From NCBI GenBank assembly GCA_902542595.1, contig CACBVE010000005.1, positions 1 through 33,151 on the forward strand: DNA of 33,151 nucleotides. Reading direction: 5' to 3'. The position numbers were made by a program, and so were the translations under genes. Within the stretch, counting starts at the first letter, position 1; every line of letters begins with the position of its first letter. The DNA is from an uncultured Prochlorococcus sp. (GTDB taxonomy: Bacteria; Cyanobacteriota; Cyanobacteriia; PCC-6307; Cyanobiaceae). Below are positions 20,346 to 30,772 of the stretch, piece after piece. The notes under the pieces are model-generated. The model worked only from the letters and a program-made list of their open reading frames with translations. It was not told the DNA's origin and did no database searches.

Positions 20346-21557
20346 ATGGAAATACTTGATATCTTAATTTTAGGTTCTGGTCCTGCGGCATTATGTTTAG
20401 CTTCTGAATTAGCCAAGCAGAATCTAAAAATAAAGGGAATATCCACTAAATCTCCAAATGAAAAATGGGAAAATACATATGGTATTTGGGCTTCTGAACT
20501 AGAGGAATTAGGATTGGAGTCCTTATTATCTCACCGATGGTGTAAAACAGTAAGTTTTTTTGGGAATGGGGAAAATAAAAAGGGCAACATACCAACAAAA
20601 CATAATTATGATTATGGTTTAATAAATCAAGAAGCCTTTCAAAATGAACTTTTAAAAAATTGCAAAGGGATTGAATGGTTGAATGAAACGGCTAAGGATA
20701 TTTCAGAGAAAAACAAACTATCTGAAGTAATTTGTTTTTCAGGTCTAAAAATAAAGGCAAGGTTAGTTATTGATGCAAGCGGGCATAAAAGTAATTTTGT
20801 AAAAAGACCTGTTAAAAATGAAATTGCTCAGCAAGCTGCATATGGGATAGTTGGGAAATTCTCCTCACCACCAGTTAATAAAGAACAGTTTGTTTTAATG
20901 GATTTCCGTCCAAATCATCTAAGTAAAGAGGAAAAATTATCATCCCCTTCCTTTCTTTATGCTATGGATTTAGGAAATGAAACTTTTTTTGTTGAAGAAA
21001 CATCATTGGCTAGTTATCCAGCGTTGTCTCAAGAAAATCTGAAAAAAAGACTTTTAAAAAGATTACAAAGTAAAGGTATTGAGATAAATGAAATTTTTCA
21101 TGAAGAGAATTGCCTTTTTCCAATGAATTTACCTCTCCCATTTAAAAACCAATTTGTACTGGGTTTTGGAGGGGCAGCGAGTATGGTTCATCCTGCTTCA
21201 GGATATATGGTTGGATCTTTATTGAGAAGGGCTCCACTCCTTGCAGAGAAATTAGCTATCTTCTTAAACGAACCTCATCAAACTTCTCTTGAGTTAGCAA
21301 CAAAAGGTTGGGAAGTCTTATGGCCATACGAATTAACACAAAGGCATAAGCTTTACCAATATGGTCTCCAAAGATTAATGAGTTTTGACGAAAGCAAATT
21401 AAGAAGCTTTTTCTCAAATTTCTTTAGATTATCGACTAAAGAATGGGTAGGTTTTCTTACTAATACACTTCCTCTTCCGAAACTCATTTACGTGATGAGT
21501 AAGATGTTTATAAATTCACCACTAAAAGTAAAACTTGGAATGCTGAATTTAAATTAA
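20346..21557 (+). CDS. crtL: Lycopene cyclase, CrtL type (likely beta)
   Basis: Dinucleotide fold LILGSGPAALCLASELAKQNL, WENTYGIWASELEELGLESLLSHRW, LYAMDLGNETFFVEETSLA, FPMNLPLP, GFGGAASMVHPASGYMVG. Confidence 0.94.
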   Translation: MEILDILILGSGPAALCLASELAKQNLKIKGISTKSPNEKWENTYGIWASELEELGLESLLSHRWCKTVSFFGNGENKKGNIPTKHNYDYGLINQEAFQNELLKNCKGIEWLNETAKDISEKNKLSEVICFSGLKIKARLVIDASGHKSNFVKRPVKNEIAQQAAYGIVGKFSSPPVNKEQFVLMDFRPNHLSKEEKLSSPSFLYAMDLGNETFFVEETSLASYPALSQENLKKRLLKRLQSKGIEINEIFHEENCLFPMNLPLPFKNQFVLGFGGAASMVHPASGYMVGSLLRRAPLLAEKLAIFLNEPHQTSLELATKGWEVLWPYELTQRHKLYQYGLQRLMSFDESKLRSFFSNFFRLSTKEWVGFLTNTLPLPKLIYVMSKMFINSPLKVKLGMLNLN

Positions 21558-21560
21558 TTT

Positions 21561-23144
21561 TTATTTTCGCCAATCATTAAAATCAACATCTTTGAAAACT
21601 TTATCTTCTTCTTCAATTTCTTTGAGAAACTTCAAATTAACATTGGAATGATTTTTAATCATTTCAACTAATTTCCAAAACCTAAATAAATGTCTTTCTA
21701 TCCGCTCTTTTGCGAGCTCAGTGGTTGTTCCAGCTCTGAGTATAAAACTCCAATCGGATGATTGAGAAAGAAGTAATTCTCTTGCAGCTTGCTTTAAAAG
21801 TCTCTGAAACAGGTCATTATTTAATTCTTTCGAGCATAAATCAACAAAAGTTGAGCCTGCCTTTGTTATCTGTGGTACGATCCATGCATTTGCATCATTA
21901 ATCCAGTAATTATGGAAGCCTCCTTGCCCCCAGCTTGATGGCGATGGATCACAAATCTGCAGATTTGGCTTTTGAATTAAAAATTCTTTTAAATTTGTAA
22001 GTTTAATTGAATAATTATTAGATTTTTTTAATATGTTTTCAATAAATAAAGGTCCTTCATACCACCAGTGTCCAAATAACTCGGCATCAAATGGAGCGAC
22101 TAGTAAAGGCTTAAAGGAAGAAGATAAAGTTAATTTTTCTAATTGTTTAGATCTCGCCAAAAGATAAGCATCAGCATGTTCAGCAGTCTTCTTTATCGCT
22201 TCATTTTCTAAGTAAAACTCCTTTTCCCCTAGGGGTACTTTTTCACCCGTGATCTTATGGAATTTTAATCCCAATGGTCTTCTTGTTGTAATACCTTTTT
22301 TTTGAAGCTTAGATATAGGTAATTCCCACCCCAAATCTTTATGGAATTCCCTGTAAACTTTATCTCCTGGGAATCCATCCTTTGCAGACCAAACTGGCAA
22401 GGTTGATTCACTATCTCTTCCAAAGAATGCAACTCCTTTTTTTGAGCAGATTGGAGCGTATACACCATACCTAGGTCTTGGAGTTGCATTAAGAATCCCA
22501 TGACCATCTAAAATTGCGTATCTAATACCAGAATTAAATAGTATTTCATCTAAATTTTCATAATAAGCACATTCAGGCAACCAAATGCCTAAGGGCTTAA
22601 CTCCAAAAATATTTTCATGACTTCTAATGGCTGTATTAATTTGTCCTTTAACTGTTTCAGGATTCTCTCTTAAAATTGGTAAATATCCATGTGTGGCTGC
22701 ACAAGTAAGAATATCTAAATTTTCAGATTTACTTAAAACTTTAAACTTTTCAATTAAATTTCCGGAACATTCTTGCCAATATATGTATTTTTCATTGAGA
22801 TTATTCATTAAAAATGAAGAGGCATTCTTTTCTTTTTTTGTTAGCTCACTTAAGAAATCAATCCTTGTCTTAATCCAGCTTGGGAAAGTTTCTTGAATTT
22901 GTTTATTATCTAGAAGAGATAACAAGGTTGGGGACAAACTAATAGTAAGTTTCGTATTTATGGGATTTTCACTCTTTGAAGATTCTATTGCTTGAAGTAA
23001 TGGTATATAGCACTCTAAAATAGCTTGAAATAGCCAATCTTCTTCTAAAGAGTTTTTTTCGTTTTTTCTGACATAAGGAAGATGAGCATGTAAAACTATC
23101 GCTAACTGGCCTAAAACATTTTTTTTTGGGTATTGCCCATTCAT
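21561..23144 (-). CDS. Glycoside hydrolase family 57 protein (likely 1,4-alpha-glucan branching enzyme-like)
   Basis: LAIVLHAHLPYVRKNE, GIWLPECAYYENLDEIL, VAPFDAELFGHWWYEGPLFIE. Confidence 0.93.
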   Translation of the reverse strand: MNGQYPKKNVLGQLAIVLHAHLPYVRKNEKNSLEEDWLFQAILECYIPLLQAIESSKSENPINTKLTISLSPTLLSLLDNKQIQETFPSWIKTRIDFLSELTKKEKNASSFLMNNLNEKYIYWQECSGNLIEKFKVLSKSENLDILTCAATHGYLPILRENPETVKGQINTAIRSHENIFGVKPLGIWLPECAYYENLDEILFNSGIRYAILDGHGILNATPRPRYGVYAPICSKKGVAFFGRDSESTLPVWSAKDGFPGDKVYREFHKDLGWELPISKLQKKGITTRRPLGLKFHKITGEKVPLGEKEFYLENEAIKKTAEHADAYLLARSKQLEKLTLSSSFKPLLVAPFDAELFGHWWYEGPLFIENILKKSNNYSIKLTNLKEFLIQKPNLQICDPSPSSWGQGGFHNYWINDANAWIVPQITKAGSTFVDLCSKELNNDLFQRLLKQAARELLLSQSSDWSFILRAGTTTELAKERIERHLFRFWKLVEMIKNHSNVNLKFLKEIEEEDKVFKDVDFNDWRK

Positions 23145-23373
23145 AATTTTTATAATTTTTTCCTTAGATTCTTTAAAAAATCAAAATTAGCCCTAAATAT
23201 AAAAGAAGCCTTAACCCTAAAACAATACTTTAATAAATAAATTTTTTTAATTTTTTTTCCAAAATTTTAACCAATATTGTTAAGTATTAATCTTATGGAA
23301 ATTTTCTAAAAAAAATGAATCTAGTCAATTTTTTTTAATTGGCTTAATATATATATATAGATTACTGCAGTAA

Positions 23374-25014
23374 ATGTCCAAAGATCCAGGAAGGATTTTG
23401 ATCTTTGATACAACTCTCCGAGATGGAGAGCAATCTCCTGGTGCCAGTTTAAATCTTGAAGAAAAACTTGCTATCGCACATCAATTAGCGAGATTAGGGG
23501 TAGATGTTATTGAAGCTGGATTTCCTTTTGCTAGTCCAGGAGATTTTAAAGCTGTAAATAAGATTGCCAATGCAGTAGGGAAAGAAAACGGGCCTATAAT
23601 ATGTGGTTTAGCTAGAGCATCTAAAGATGATATAAAAGCATGTTACGAAGCAGTAAGCCCTGCTCCGAAGAAAAGAATACATACATTTATTGCGACAAGC
23701 GATATACACCTTAAACATAAACTTAGAAAATCAAGGAAAGATGTTCTTTCAATAGTTCCTGAGATGGTTAATTATGCAAAATCATTTGTAGATGACGTTG
23801 AGTTTTCCTGTGAAGATGCCTCAAGAAGTGATCCTGATTTTTTATACGATGTCATTCAACTTGCAATTTCTGCTGGAGCGACAACAATAAATATCCCTGA
23901 TACTGTAGGATTTACAACCCCCAGTGAATTTGGTAAATTGGTTGCTGACATAAATAAAAATGTTTCAAATATTGATGAGGCGGTAATATCTGTGCATGGT
24001 CATAATGACTTAGGTTTAGCAGTTGCTAATTTTCTAGAGGCAGTAAAAAATGGAGCAAAACAGTTAGAGTGCACAATCAATGGCATTGGAGAAAGAGCTG
24101 GAAATGCTTCTTTGGAAGAATTAGTAATGGCACTACATGTCAGGAAGAGTTTTTTTAATAGTTTTTTCAATAGAAATCCAGATTCACCAACACCTCTTAC
24201 AGCGATAAGAACAGAAGAGATAACAAAAACTTCTAGGTTAGTTTCAAACCTTACGGGGATGAATGTACAACCCAATAAAGCAATTGTAGGAGCTAACGCT
24301 TTTGCTCATGAGTCAGGGATTCATCAGGATGGAGTCTTAAAAAATAGACTAACTTACGAGATTATAGATGCAAAAACTGTTGGCTTGAGTGATAACAAAA
24401 TATCTTTAGGAAAACTTAGTGGAAGAAGTGCGGTAAGAGCAAGATTAGAAGAGATGGGATATGATTTAAGTCGAGAAGATTTAAATGATGCCTTTGCTCG
24501 TTTTAAGGATTTAGCTGATAGGAAAAGAGAAATTACTGAAAGAGACTTAGAGGCAATTGTAAGTGAGCAAGTACAGCTACCAGAAGCTAAATTTCAATTA
24601 AGTCTCGTACAAGTTAGTTGTGGCAATGCATCTAAGCCCACAGCTACCATTACTCTCTTAAATACAGAAGATAATACTGAAGATACAGCAGTAGCTATAG
24701 GTACTGGACCTGTTGATGCTGTTTGTGAAGCGCTAAATAAACTAGCTAAAGTTCCTAATGAGTTAATTGAATTTTCTGTAAAGTCTGTGACAGAGGGTAT
24801 TGATGCCTTAGGTGAAGTAACAATAAGAATAAGAAGGGATAGTAAAATATATTCTGGTCACTCTGCTGACACGGATGTGGTTGTTGCAGCCGCAAATGCT
24901 TACGTCAATGCTTTAAATAGGCTTGTATTTTCAAATAAAAAGAATTCGATCCACCCACAATTTGATAATTTAGAACATTCTGAGGAAACATTTCAATCAA
25001 ATCCTGCAAGTTAA
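23374..25014 (+). CDS. leuA: 2-isopropylmalate synthase
   Basis: [54 protein letters not shown], and a C-terminal regulatory domain. Confidence 0.98.
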   Translation: MSKDPGRILIFDTTLRDGEQSPGASLNLEEKLAIAHQLARLGVDVIEAGFPFASPGDFKAVNKIANAVGKENGPIICGLARASKDDIKACYEAVSPAPKKRIHTFIATSDIHLKHKLRKSRKDVLSIVPEMVNYAKSFVDDVEFSCEDASRSDPDFLYDVIQLAISAGATTINIPDTVGFTTPSEFGKLVADINKNVSNIDEAVISVHGHNDLGLAVANFLEAVKNGAKQLECTINGIGERAGNASLEELVMALHVRKSFFNSFFNRNPDSPTPLTAIRTEEITKTSRLVSNLTGMNVQPNKAIVGANAFAHESGIHQDGVLKNRLTYEIIDAKTVGLSDNKISLGKLSGRSAVRARLEEMGYDLSREDLNDAFARFKDLADRKREITERDLEAIVSEQVQLPEAKFQLSLVQVSCGNASKPTATITLLNTEDNTEDTAVAIGTGPVDAVCEALNKLAKVPNELIEFSVKSVTEGIDALGEVTIRIRRDSKIYSGHSADTDVVVAAANAYVNALNRLVFSNKKNSIHPQFDNLEHSEETFQSNPAS

Positions 25015-25094
25015 ATTATTTTTATGATTATTAATTACCTTCAAAAAAAGACTCCTAATACTGTAGATTAATTAAATAATTAAAGTAGTAAATA

Positions 25095-25487
25095 ATGAGA
25101 GAAAGGTTACTCGGATATTGGGCACTTTCATGGATTGGGTTGATCAGCAATATTATCGCACTCCCAATAATCGCAATAATTATAAGTTTTGGACCTCCAC
25201 TAAAAGTAGCAAATATAACTCTTGCCATAAGTCTTGGTTGGCCTGCAGCGATAGTTGGGATAGTTTCTTCAGCAGCACTTTTAGCAGAGAGGAAATGGGG
25301 TGTAACTCTAACTTTAGTATCGCTTTCAATGGTAATTTCTGGTATGGGTCCTTATTCAGTATTGAGGCTAATAACTATTCAGGACATTTTTGGGATTGGT
25401 GGTTTTACTCTTTTAACAACAATATTCAGCGCTTTAGCTCTTTTATATTGGTGTAATCCAAAACATCGAAGAAGTATTAGATTATAA
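25095..25487 (+). CDS. Small hypothetical membrane protein
   Basis: 130 aa with about four predicted TM segments (SWIGLISNIIALPIIAIIISFG, AISLGWPAAIVGIVSSAALL, etc.). Preferred over the overlapping frame 25118..25456. Confidence 0.72.
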   Translation: MRERLLGYWALSWIGLISNIIALPIIAIIISFGPPLKVANITLAISLGWPAAIVGIVSSAALLAERKWGVTLTLVSLSMVISGMGPYSVLRLITIQDIFGIGGFTLLTTIFSALALLYWCNPKHRRSIRL

Positions 25488-25504
25488 ATTATTTAAAATA
25501 AAAT

Positions 25505-26977
25505 TTAAGAAAAAGTATTATTCTTGCTAGTAGGATACTGAATTCTTCTATGTCTTATTCTTTTCCACACATTCAAGAAAGCTCTTTTAATTAAAAAGAT
25601 TTCCCCTATTGAAAGATCACTATTATCTAGTTGACCATCTTTTTGACGTGAATGAACAATTTTTGAAATTGTTTCTAAAGCCTCAACATCAGAAGCATTA
25701 ATATTCATAGCTCTCAATGCTGCTTCACATCCATCTGCAAGCATTAAAATAGCAGTTTCTTTTGACTGAGGGATCGGGCCTTTATATCTGAAATTATTTT
25801 CATTAATCATGAGATTTTTTTCTTTAGCTTTTTGAAAAAAGTATCCCATTTTAAGTGTACCTTGATGTTCTGGAATAAAGTTTGTTATCGGTTTTGGCAA
25901 TCTATTTTTTCTTGCATACTTTAATCCCTCATCAACATGTGCCTGTAATACCTCTGCACTTTTAAAAGGATCATCTATTTCGTCATGCGGATTCTTAAGA
26001 CCATCCTGATTTTCAATAAACCAATTAGGAGCATGTAATTTTCCTACATCATGATAAAGTGCTCCAGTTTTAATTAGATCAACATCACCTCCAATGATTC
26101 TTGTTGCTTCTTCTGCTAAGCCACAGATTAATAAAGTATGTTCAAAAGTGCCCGGAGCTTCAAAAGACAATCTTCTAATAAGGGGTTTCTCTTTATCTGC
26201 CAATTCGAGTAATCTTGCTTTAGTTAATAGTCCGAAAATCGATTCGAAAATAGGTATAAATAATATTGTAAAAAGCATTACTATTGCCAGTAACAAGAAA
26301 TCTGAAAAAATTTTGCCATTTACAAAAACAAATTCTGGATTATCAATTAGAGATGTTTTTTCTTTACCTACCAATATCCATTGACTTAACAAAGCTCCAA
26401 TAGGAACAAAAATTGATAATTGGAGTAACTGAGCTCTACTTCTTATTCTTCCTCCAAGAAGAGATACTACTGAAGCGCAAACTAATAAAATTAAAAATAA
26501 ATTATTATTTATAGTAACTGATGGGTCTGGCCAACTAAGACTTGCAATTGATACCCAAGTTAAAGCGGTTATGCTTCCCATTCCTTGAGATATTATTAAT
26601 GCAGGTGGAATTATAATAGATAATGGACTTATGGTTGAAGCTAAGGCTAATTTCGTAGCTTGTACTGCTAAAAGAAGAGTTATGATCAAGAAGATTTGTC
26701 TTGAAGAAATTGTGGGGTTCTCTTTTTTTGAAACTAATATCAAAATTCCGGTACTTACAAGTATTTCAAAAAAGGTCAAAAGCCAAGAAAAAATATCTGC
26801 GATATTTAAAGGGGAGATAAGAAGTAGTTTAAAAGAAGAAATTATTGAAATTAAAATGCACACTAAAAAAATTATGAGATTATCTATCCTTGAAATTTTA
26901 ATTGGTTGTTTTACTGGAACTTGACTCCTCTTCCACAGATAAAACAATTTTTTTAAGGTAGTTGTGATGTTTTGCAC
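25505..26977 (-). CDS. 7TM-HD family phosphohydrolase (PgpH-like)
   Basis: Multiple N-terminal TM helices then an HD domain: EAPGTFEHTLLICGLAEEATRIIGGDVDLIKTGALYHDVGKLHAPNWFIENQ, FIPEHQGT, ILMLADGCEAALRA. Confidence 0.9.
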   Translation of the reverse strand: MQNITTTLKKLFYLWKRSQVPVKQPIKISRIDNLIIFLVCILISIISSFKLLLISPLNIADIFSWLLTFFEILVSTGILILVSKKENPTISSRQIFLIITLLLAVQATKLALASTISPLSIIIPPALIISQGMGSITALTWVSIASLSWPDPSVTINNNLFLILLVCASVVSLLGGRIRSRAQLLQLSIFVPIGALLSQWILVGKEKTSLIDNPEFVFVNGKIFSDFLLLAIVMLFTILFIPIFESIFGLLTKARLLELADKEKPLIRRLSFEAPGTFEHTLLICGLAEEATRIIGGDVDLIKTGALYHDVGKLHAPNWFIENQDGLKNPHDEIDDPFKSAEVLQAHVDEGLKYARKNRLPKPITNFIPEHQGTLKMGYFFQKAKEKNLMINENNFRYKGPIPQSKETAILMLADGCEAALRAMNINASDVEALETISKIVHSRQKDGQLDNSDLSIGEIFLIKRAFLNVWKRIRHRRIQYPTSKNNTFS

Positions 26978-27051
26978 AGAATATAGTTAAATCTATTTGA
27001 ATAATTTAAAATTATAGGCATGCTAGGTGTAAAAAGGAGATGTTTTTCTAA

Positions 27052-27949
27052 ATGTCATTAAAATTAGACGGTAAAAAATTATCTCTTGAAATTGAAGAAA
27101 GATTAAATGACTATATCTCGAATAATAAAAAAATTGCAAAAAGAGTTCCTGGTTTAGCTGTAATAAGAATAGGTGAAGACCCTGCGAGTGGTGTTTATGT
27201 TAACAACAAGGAAAAAGCATGTTCAAGAATTGGAATAAAGAGTTTTATCTTTCATCTAAAAGATAGTGTAGAGCAAAAAAGAAGTTGAAAAATTAATAAG
27301 CAAACTTAATTCTGATGAGGATATTGATGGAATGTTGCTTCAACTTCCCATCCCAAAGAAGTTTGATGAGCAAAGACTGATCAGTTATATTAATCCAATC
27401 AAAGATGTAGATGGATTAAATGAGATAAACATTGGCAAATTAGTGAAAAATGAGCCTGCGATGAGATCATGTACACCAGCAGGAATTATTAATTTATTAA
27501 AATCCCAAAATATTACAATTGAAGGCAAGAAAATTGTTGTTATTGGAAGAAGTTTGCTTGTTGGAAAACCTCTTTCGCTTATGTTGTTGAATTTAAATGG
27601 GACGGTAACAATGACTCATTCAAAAACATTAAATTTGAGTAAAGTCTGTAGGGAAGCAGACATACTAATTGCAGCTGCAGGAAAACCCAATCTTGTAGAT
27701 TCGAGTTTTGTAAAAGAAGGAGCAGTAATTATTGATGTTGGAATACATAGATTAAAAAGTTCAGATAAGGATCAAACCAGATTATGTGGAGATGTATTAT
27801 TAGAAGATGTCATTCCTAAAGTATTTGCCTATACACCTGTACCAGGAGGTGTTGGGCCAATGACAGTAACAATGTTACTTGTAAATACTATTTCTAGCTG
27901 GCAAAAACAATTTGGTTTATCATCAACTCTTAATGACCTTTTGCCTTAA
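27052..27949 (+). pseudogene. folD: folD (bifunctional methylenetetrahydrofolate dehydrogenase/cyclohydrolase) with an apparent frameshift
   Basis: 27052..27288 encodes the N-terminus ([28 protein letters not shown]). 27332..27949 encodes the remainder ([39 protein letters not shown]...[17 protein letters not shown]...[16 protein letters not shown]). Dropping one A from the A6 run at 27275-27280 joins them as ...[28 protein letters not shown].... Pseudogene status is provisional. Confidence 0.85.
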
Positions 27950-27986
27950 ACTCCAAGATGAAAATTTTTTTTACTAAAGGTATAAA

Positions 27987-28889
27987 ATGACTGAAGTTAT
28001 AAATAGTATTTCTGATTTTGATAAATATCTTAAAAATACAAAAAAGATTGTAGAAGAAGCACTTGATTTTTCCTTGGGCCCTGAGAATCCAGAAATATTA
28101 AGAGAATCAATGAGATATTCCCTTTTAGCTGGAGGGAAAAGAATACGTCCAATTTTATGTTTAGCATCTTGCTCACTGGCTGGAGGAGAACCCTCTCTTG
28201 CTGTTCCTACTGCAGTAGCGATTGAAATGATCCACACTATGTCCTTGATTCATGATGATCTGCCCGCGATGGATAATGATGACTTGAGGAGAGGTAGACC
28301 TACAAATCATAAAGTATATGGAGATGCAATAGCTATTCTTGCAGGAGATGCTTTATTAACCAGGGCCTTTGAAATGGTTTCTTTAAGAAGCCCTGGAGTC
28401 GATCCAAATAGATTATTAAATGTAGTTGGCGAATTGTCCCTAGTCGCTGGCGCACCAGGCCTAGTTGGGGGACAAGTTGTTGATTTAGAATGCGAAGGCA
28501 AAGAAGTCGACCTTGAAACTCTCGAATATATTCATCTTCACAAAACTGGAGCTTTATTAAAGGCCTGCGTAAGAACAGGCGCGATGATAGCAGGTGCTAA
28601 CGAAAAACTATTACGAGCTCTAACAACATATGCTGAGGGAATTGGTTTAGCCTTCCAAATAATAGATGATATTCTTGATTTAACTTCCAGCAGTGAAAAG
28701 CTTGGTAAAACTGCCGGCAAAGATCTTTTAGCTGACAAAACTACTTACCCTAAATTACTTGGAATGGAAGAGTCAAAGAAAAGAGCATTTGATTTAGTTG
28801 AAAAAGCAAAAAAAGCAATTGAACCTTGGGGTGCAGATGCAAAGTATTTAATATCATTAGCCGACTTTATTACAAATAGAGACCGATAA
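27987..28889 (+). CDS. crtE: Geranylgeranyl diphosphate synthase
   Basis: [17 protein letters not shown], first Asp-rich motif [26 protein letters not shown], second motif IIDDILD. Confidence 0.96.
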   Translation: MTEVINSISDFDKYLKNTKKIVEEALDFSLGPENPEILRESMRYSLLAGGKRIRPILCLASCSLAGGEPSLAVPTAVAIEMIHTMSLIHDDLPAMDNDDLRRGRPTNHKVYGDAIAILAGDALLTRAFEMVSLRSPGVDPNRLLNVVGELSLVAGAPGLVGGQVVDLECEGKEVDLETLEYIHLHKTGALLKACVRTGAMIAGANEKLLRALTTYAEGIGLAFQIIDDILDLTSSSEKLGKTAGKDLLADKTTYPKLLGMEESKKRAFDLVEKAKKAIEPWGADAKYLISLADFITNRDR

Positions 28890-28901
28890 TTATATTTATT
28901 T

Positions 28902-29381
28902 ATGTCTGAGTTTTTTTCCTTTTTTGATAATTCAGTTCTTTTCTGGAGCCTATTATCCTGTTTGCTCGCTCAATTTTTTAAAATTATATTCAATTTTTTT
29001 TCAACTGGAGAGATAAGATTTGGAATTATGTTCGAGACGGGTGGTATGCCCTCAAGTCATTCTGCCTTAATAACTGGCGCTACATCTGGTATAGGTTATG
29101 AATTAGGGTTTGATAGCTCAATATTCGCATTATCAGTGGCTGTAGCACTAATAGTTATGTATGACGCTAGTGGTGTTCGAAAATCAGCTGGGATTCAAGC
29201 TGCAGAAATTAATAAACTATCAAAAAAACTAGACCCTCAATCTGAATTACTGTTAAAAGAAACCCTAGGTCATACAAAAATTGAGGTAATGGTGGGGAGT
29301 TTTTTAGGACCATTAATCACTTTGCCTGGAATGTTTTTTTTAGGTTCTCCTCTCAAAATATTTGATTTGATAATAAATTAA
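28902..29381 (+). CDS. Divergent PAP2 family (DUF212) membrane protein
   Basis: LLAQFFKIIFNF, TGGMPSSHSALITGA, VMYDASGVRKSAGIQAAEIN, KETLGHTKIEVMVGSFLG. Confidence 0.92.
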   Translation: MSEFFSFFDNSVLFWSLLSCLLAQFFKIIFNFFSTGEIRFGIMFETGGMPSSHSALITGATSGIGYELGFDSSIFALSVAVALIVMYDASGVRKSAGIQAAEINKLSKKLDPQSELLLKETLGHTKIEVMVGSFLGPLITLPGMFFLGSPLKIFDLIIN

Positions 29382-30769
29382 GAATGCTTTGAAAAATTAA
29401 TTTGTGTGGCATCTATAAAGTTTTGTGCAACTTCTGGGGAACTTGGAAAATGTAAGTGAATCCAACTTGCATGTAATTTTTCATCAAAAAAGCCTTCATT
29501 TTTGTATTCAGTTTTCCAAGATTTAATTTTCCATGGGGAAGAAAGCTTCTTCAGATGTTCAGCTTTCCCAAAATCAAGTTCAGATGAATTATTTTCAATT
29601 TCCCAATAATGAAATTCATGTCCCCTAATTAATTGATTTTGTTTGATGATCGGACTATCTTTTAAACCCTCAATATATCTATAACCTACTGAAAGTTTAC
29701 TTTTTTTTGATCTAAAAGGAAGGATGCCACACATTTTATGATTATTACCATTTTCATCTTTTATGAAATCTCCTAAAATCATCATCCCTCCGCACTCAGC
29801 ATATATAAATCCATTTTTGCGGAATTTCCTTAACGAATTTAAGCTTTTTGTAGAGTTACTTATATGATCAGCATATTTTTCAGGAAATCCTCCTGGAATA
29901 ATTAAAGAAGAGGCCTCATTGGGTATTTCTTCATCATCATAAATACTCCATGAAATCAATGGTATGCCTATTTCACTCAAAAACTCCTTGGTTTCAGGGT
30001 ATTGAAAATGAAAGATTTTATCTTCTGCAATTGCGATAGGTTTACTTTTGTCTATTTTAAAATCTTTAAAATTGACAGAATTAAATATTTTTTTTTGAGG
30101 AGATTTCAGGAATCTCATAATAGAAAATACATCAAGATTTCTTTCGGCAAAATTTGCAAAGTATTGAACATCAATTTCTTTTCCATTATCCATTGGAGAT
30201 ATCAAACCTAAATTAGCTTTGTCCAAAGTTATTTTTGGATCAGATGGTAAAAAACCAAGAATTTCGATATCTTCATTTTTAAAAACTTCTTTGATTAATG
30301 TTTTATGTCTATCTGAATTAACGTTGTTAAATATAATTCCTACTATTGACAACTCGCTATCGAAATCTCTAAAACCTCGAATAGTGGCCAAAAGAGAAGT
30401 TACTTGACCTCTGGCATTAACAATAAAAATTATTGGAGTATTGAGAAGTTTAGAGATATTTGCTGTGCTGGAATAGGTTGTTGACCCTAACCCATCAAAT
30501 AGACCCATCGCTCCTTCAATTAACGAGAATTCATATTTCAAAGAATGTTTAAAAAAACTTTCTTGAACCCATTCCTCACCACTTAAAAAAATATCTAAAT
30601 TCCTACAAATAGGTTGGCCAATTGTACTAAGTTGTTGTTGATCAAGATAATCTGGGCCAACCTTGAAAGTTTGTATCTTTATACCTTTTGAAAACGCCCA
30701 GCAAGATATCAAAAGCGATAATGTGGTTTTCCCACTATCAGTTGAAGGAGAAGATATTACACAAGGCAT
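29378..30769 (-). CDS. Cobyrinic acid a,c-diamide synthase
   Basis: ISSPSTDSGKTTLSLLISCWAF P-loop, QTFKVGPDYLDQQQL, GAMGLFDG, C-terminal amidotransferase domain IPGGFPEKYA, FIYAECGGMMILG. Confidence 0.94.
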   Translation of the reverse strand: MPCVISSPSTDSGKTTLSLLISCWAFSKGIKIQTFKVGPDYLDQQQLSTIGQPICRNLDIFLSGEEWVQESFFKHSLKYEFSLIEGAMGLFDGLGSTTYSSTANISKLLNTPIIFIVNARGQVTSLLATIRGFRDFDSELSIVGIIFNNVNSDRHKTLIKEVFKNEDIEILGFLPSDPKITLDKANLGLISPMDNGKEIDVQYFANFAERNLDVFSIMRFLKSPQKKIFNSVNFKDFKIDKSKPIAIAEDKIFHFQYPETKEFLSEIGIPLISWSIYDDEEIPNEASSLIIPGGFPEKYADHISNSTKSLNSLRKFRKNGFIYAECGGMMILGDFIKDENGNNHKMCGILPFRSKKSKLSVGYRYIEGLKDSPIIKQNQLIRGHEFHYWEIENNSSELDFGKAEHLKKLSSPWKIKSWKTEYKNEGFFDEKLHASWIHLHFPSSPEVAQNFIDATQINFSKHS

Positions 30770-30772
30770 CTA

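Noticed and set aside
23350-23361. TA dinucleotide run upstream of leuA considered as a microsatellite
   Set aside because: Short and expected in such AT-rich intergenic DNA; at most a promoter-like element.
25118-25456. Alternative frame ORF inside 25095..25487
   Set aside because: Asn/Phe/Trp-rich low-quality translation; the 25095 frame gives a coherent membrane protein.
26094-26924. Plus-strand ORFs opposite the 7TM-HD gene
   Set aside because: Antisense to a well-supported gene and without recognisable domains.
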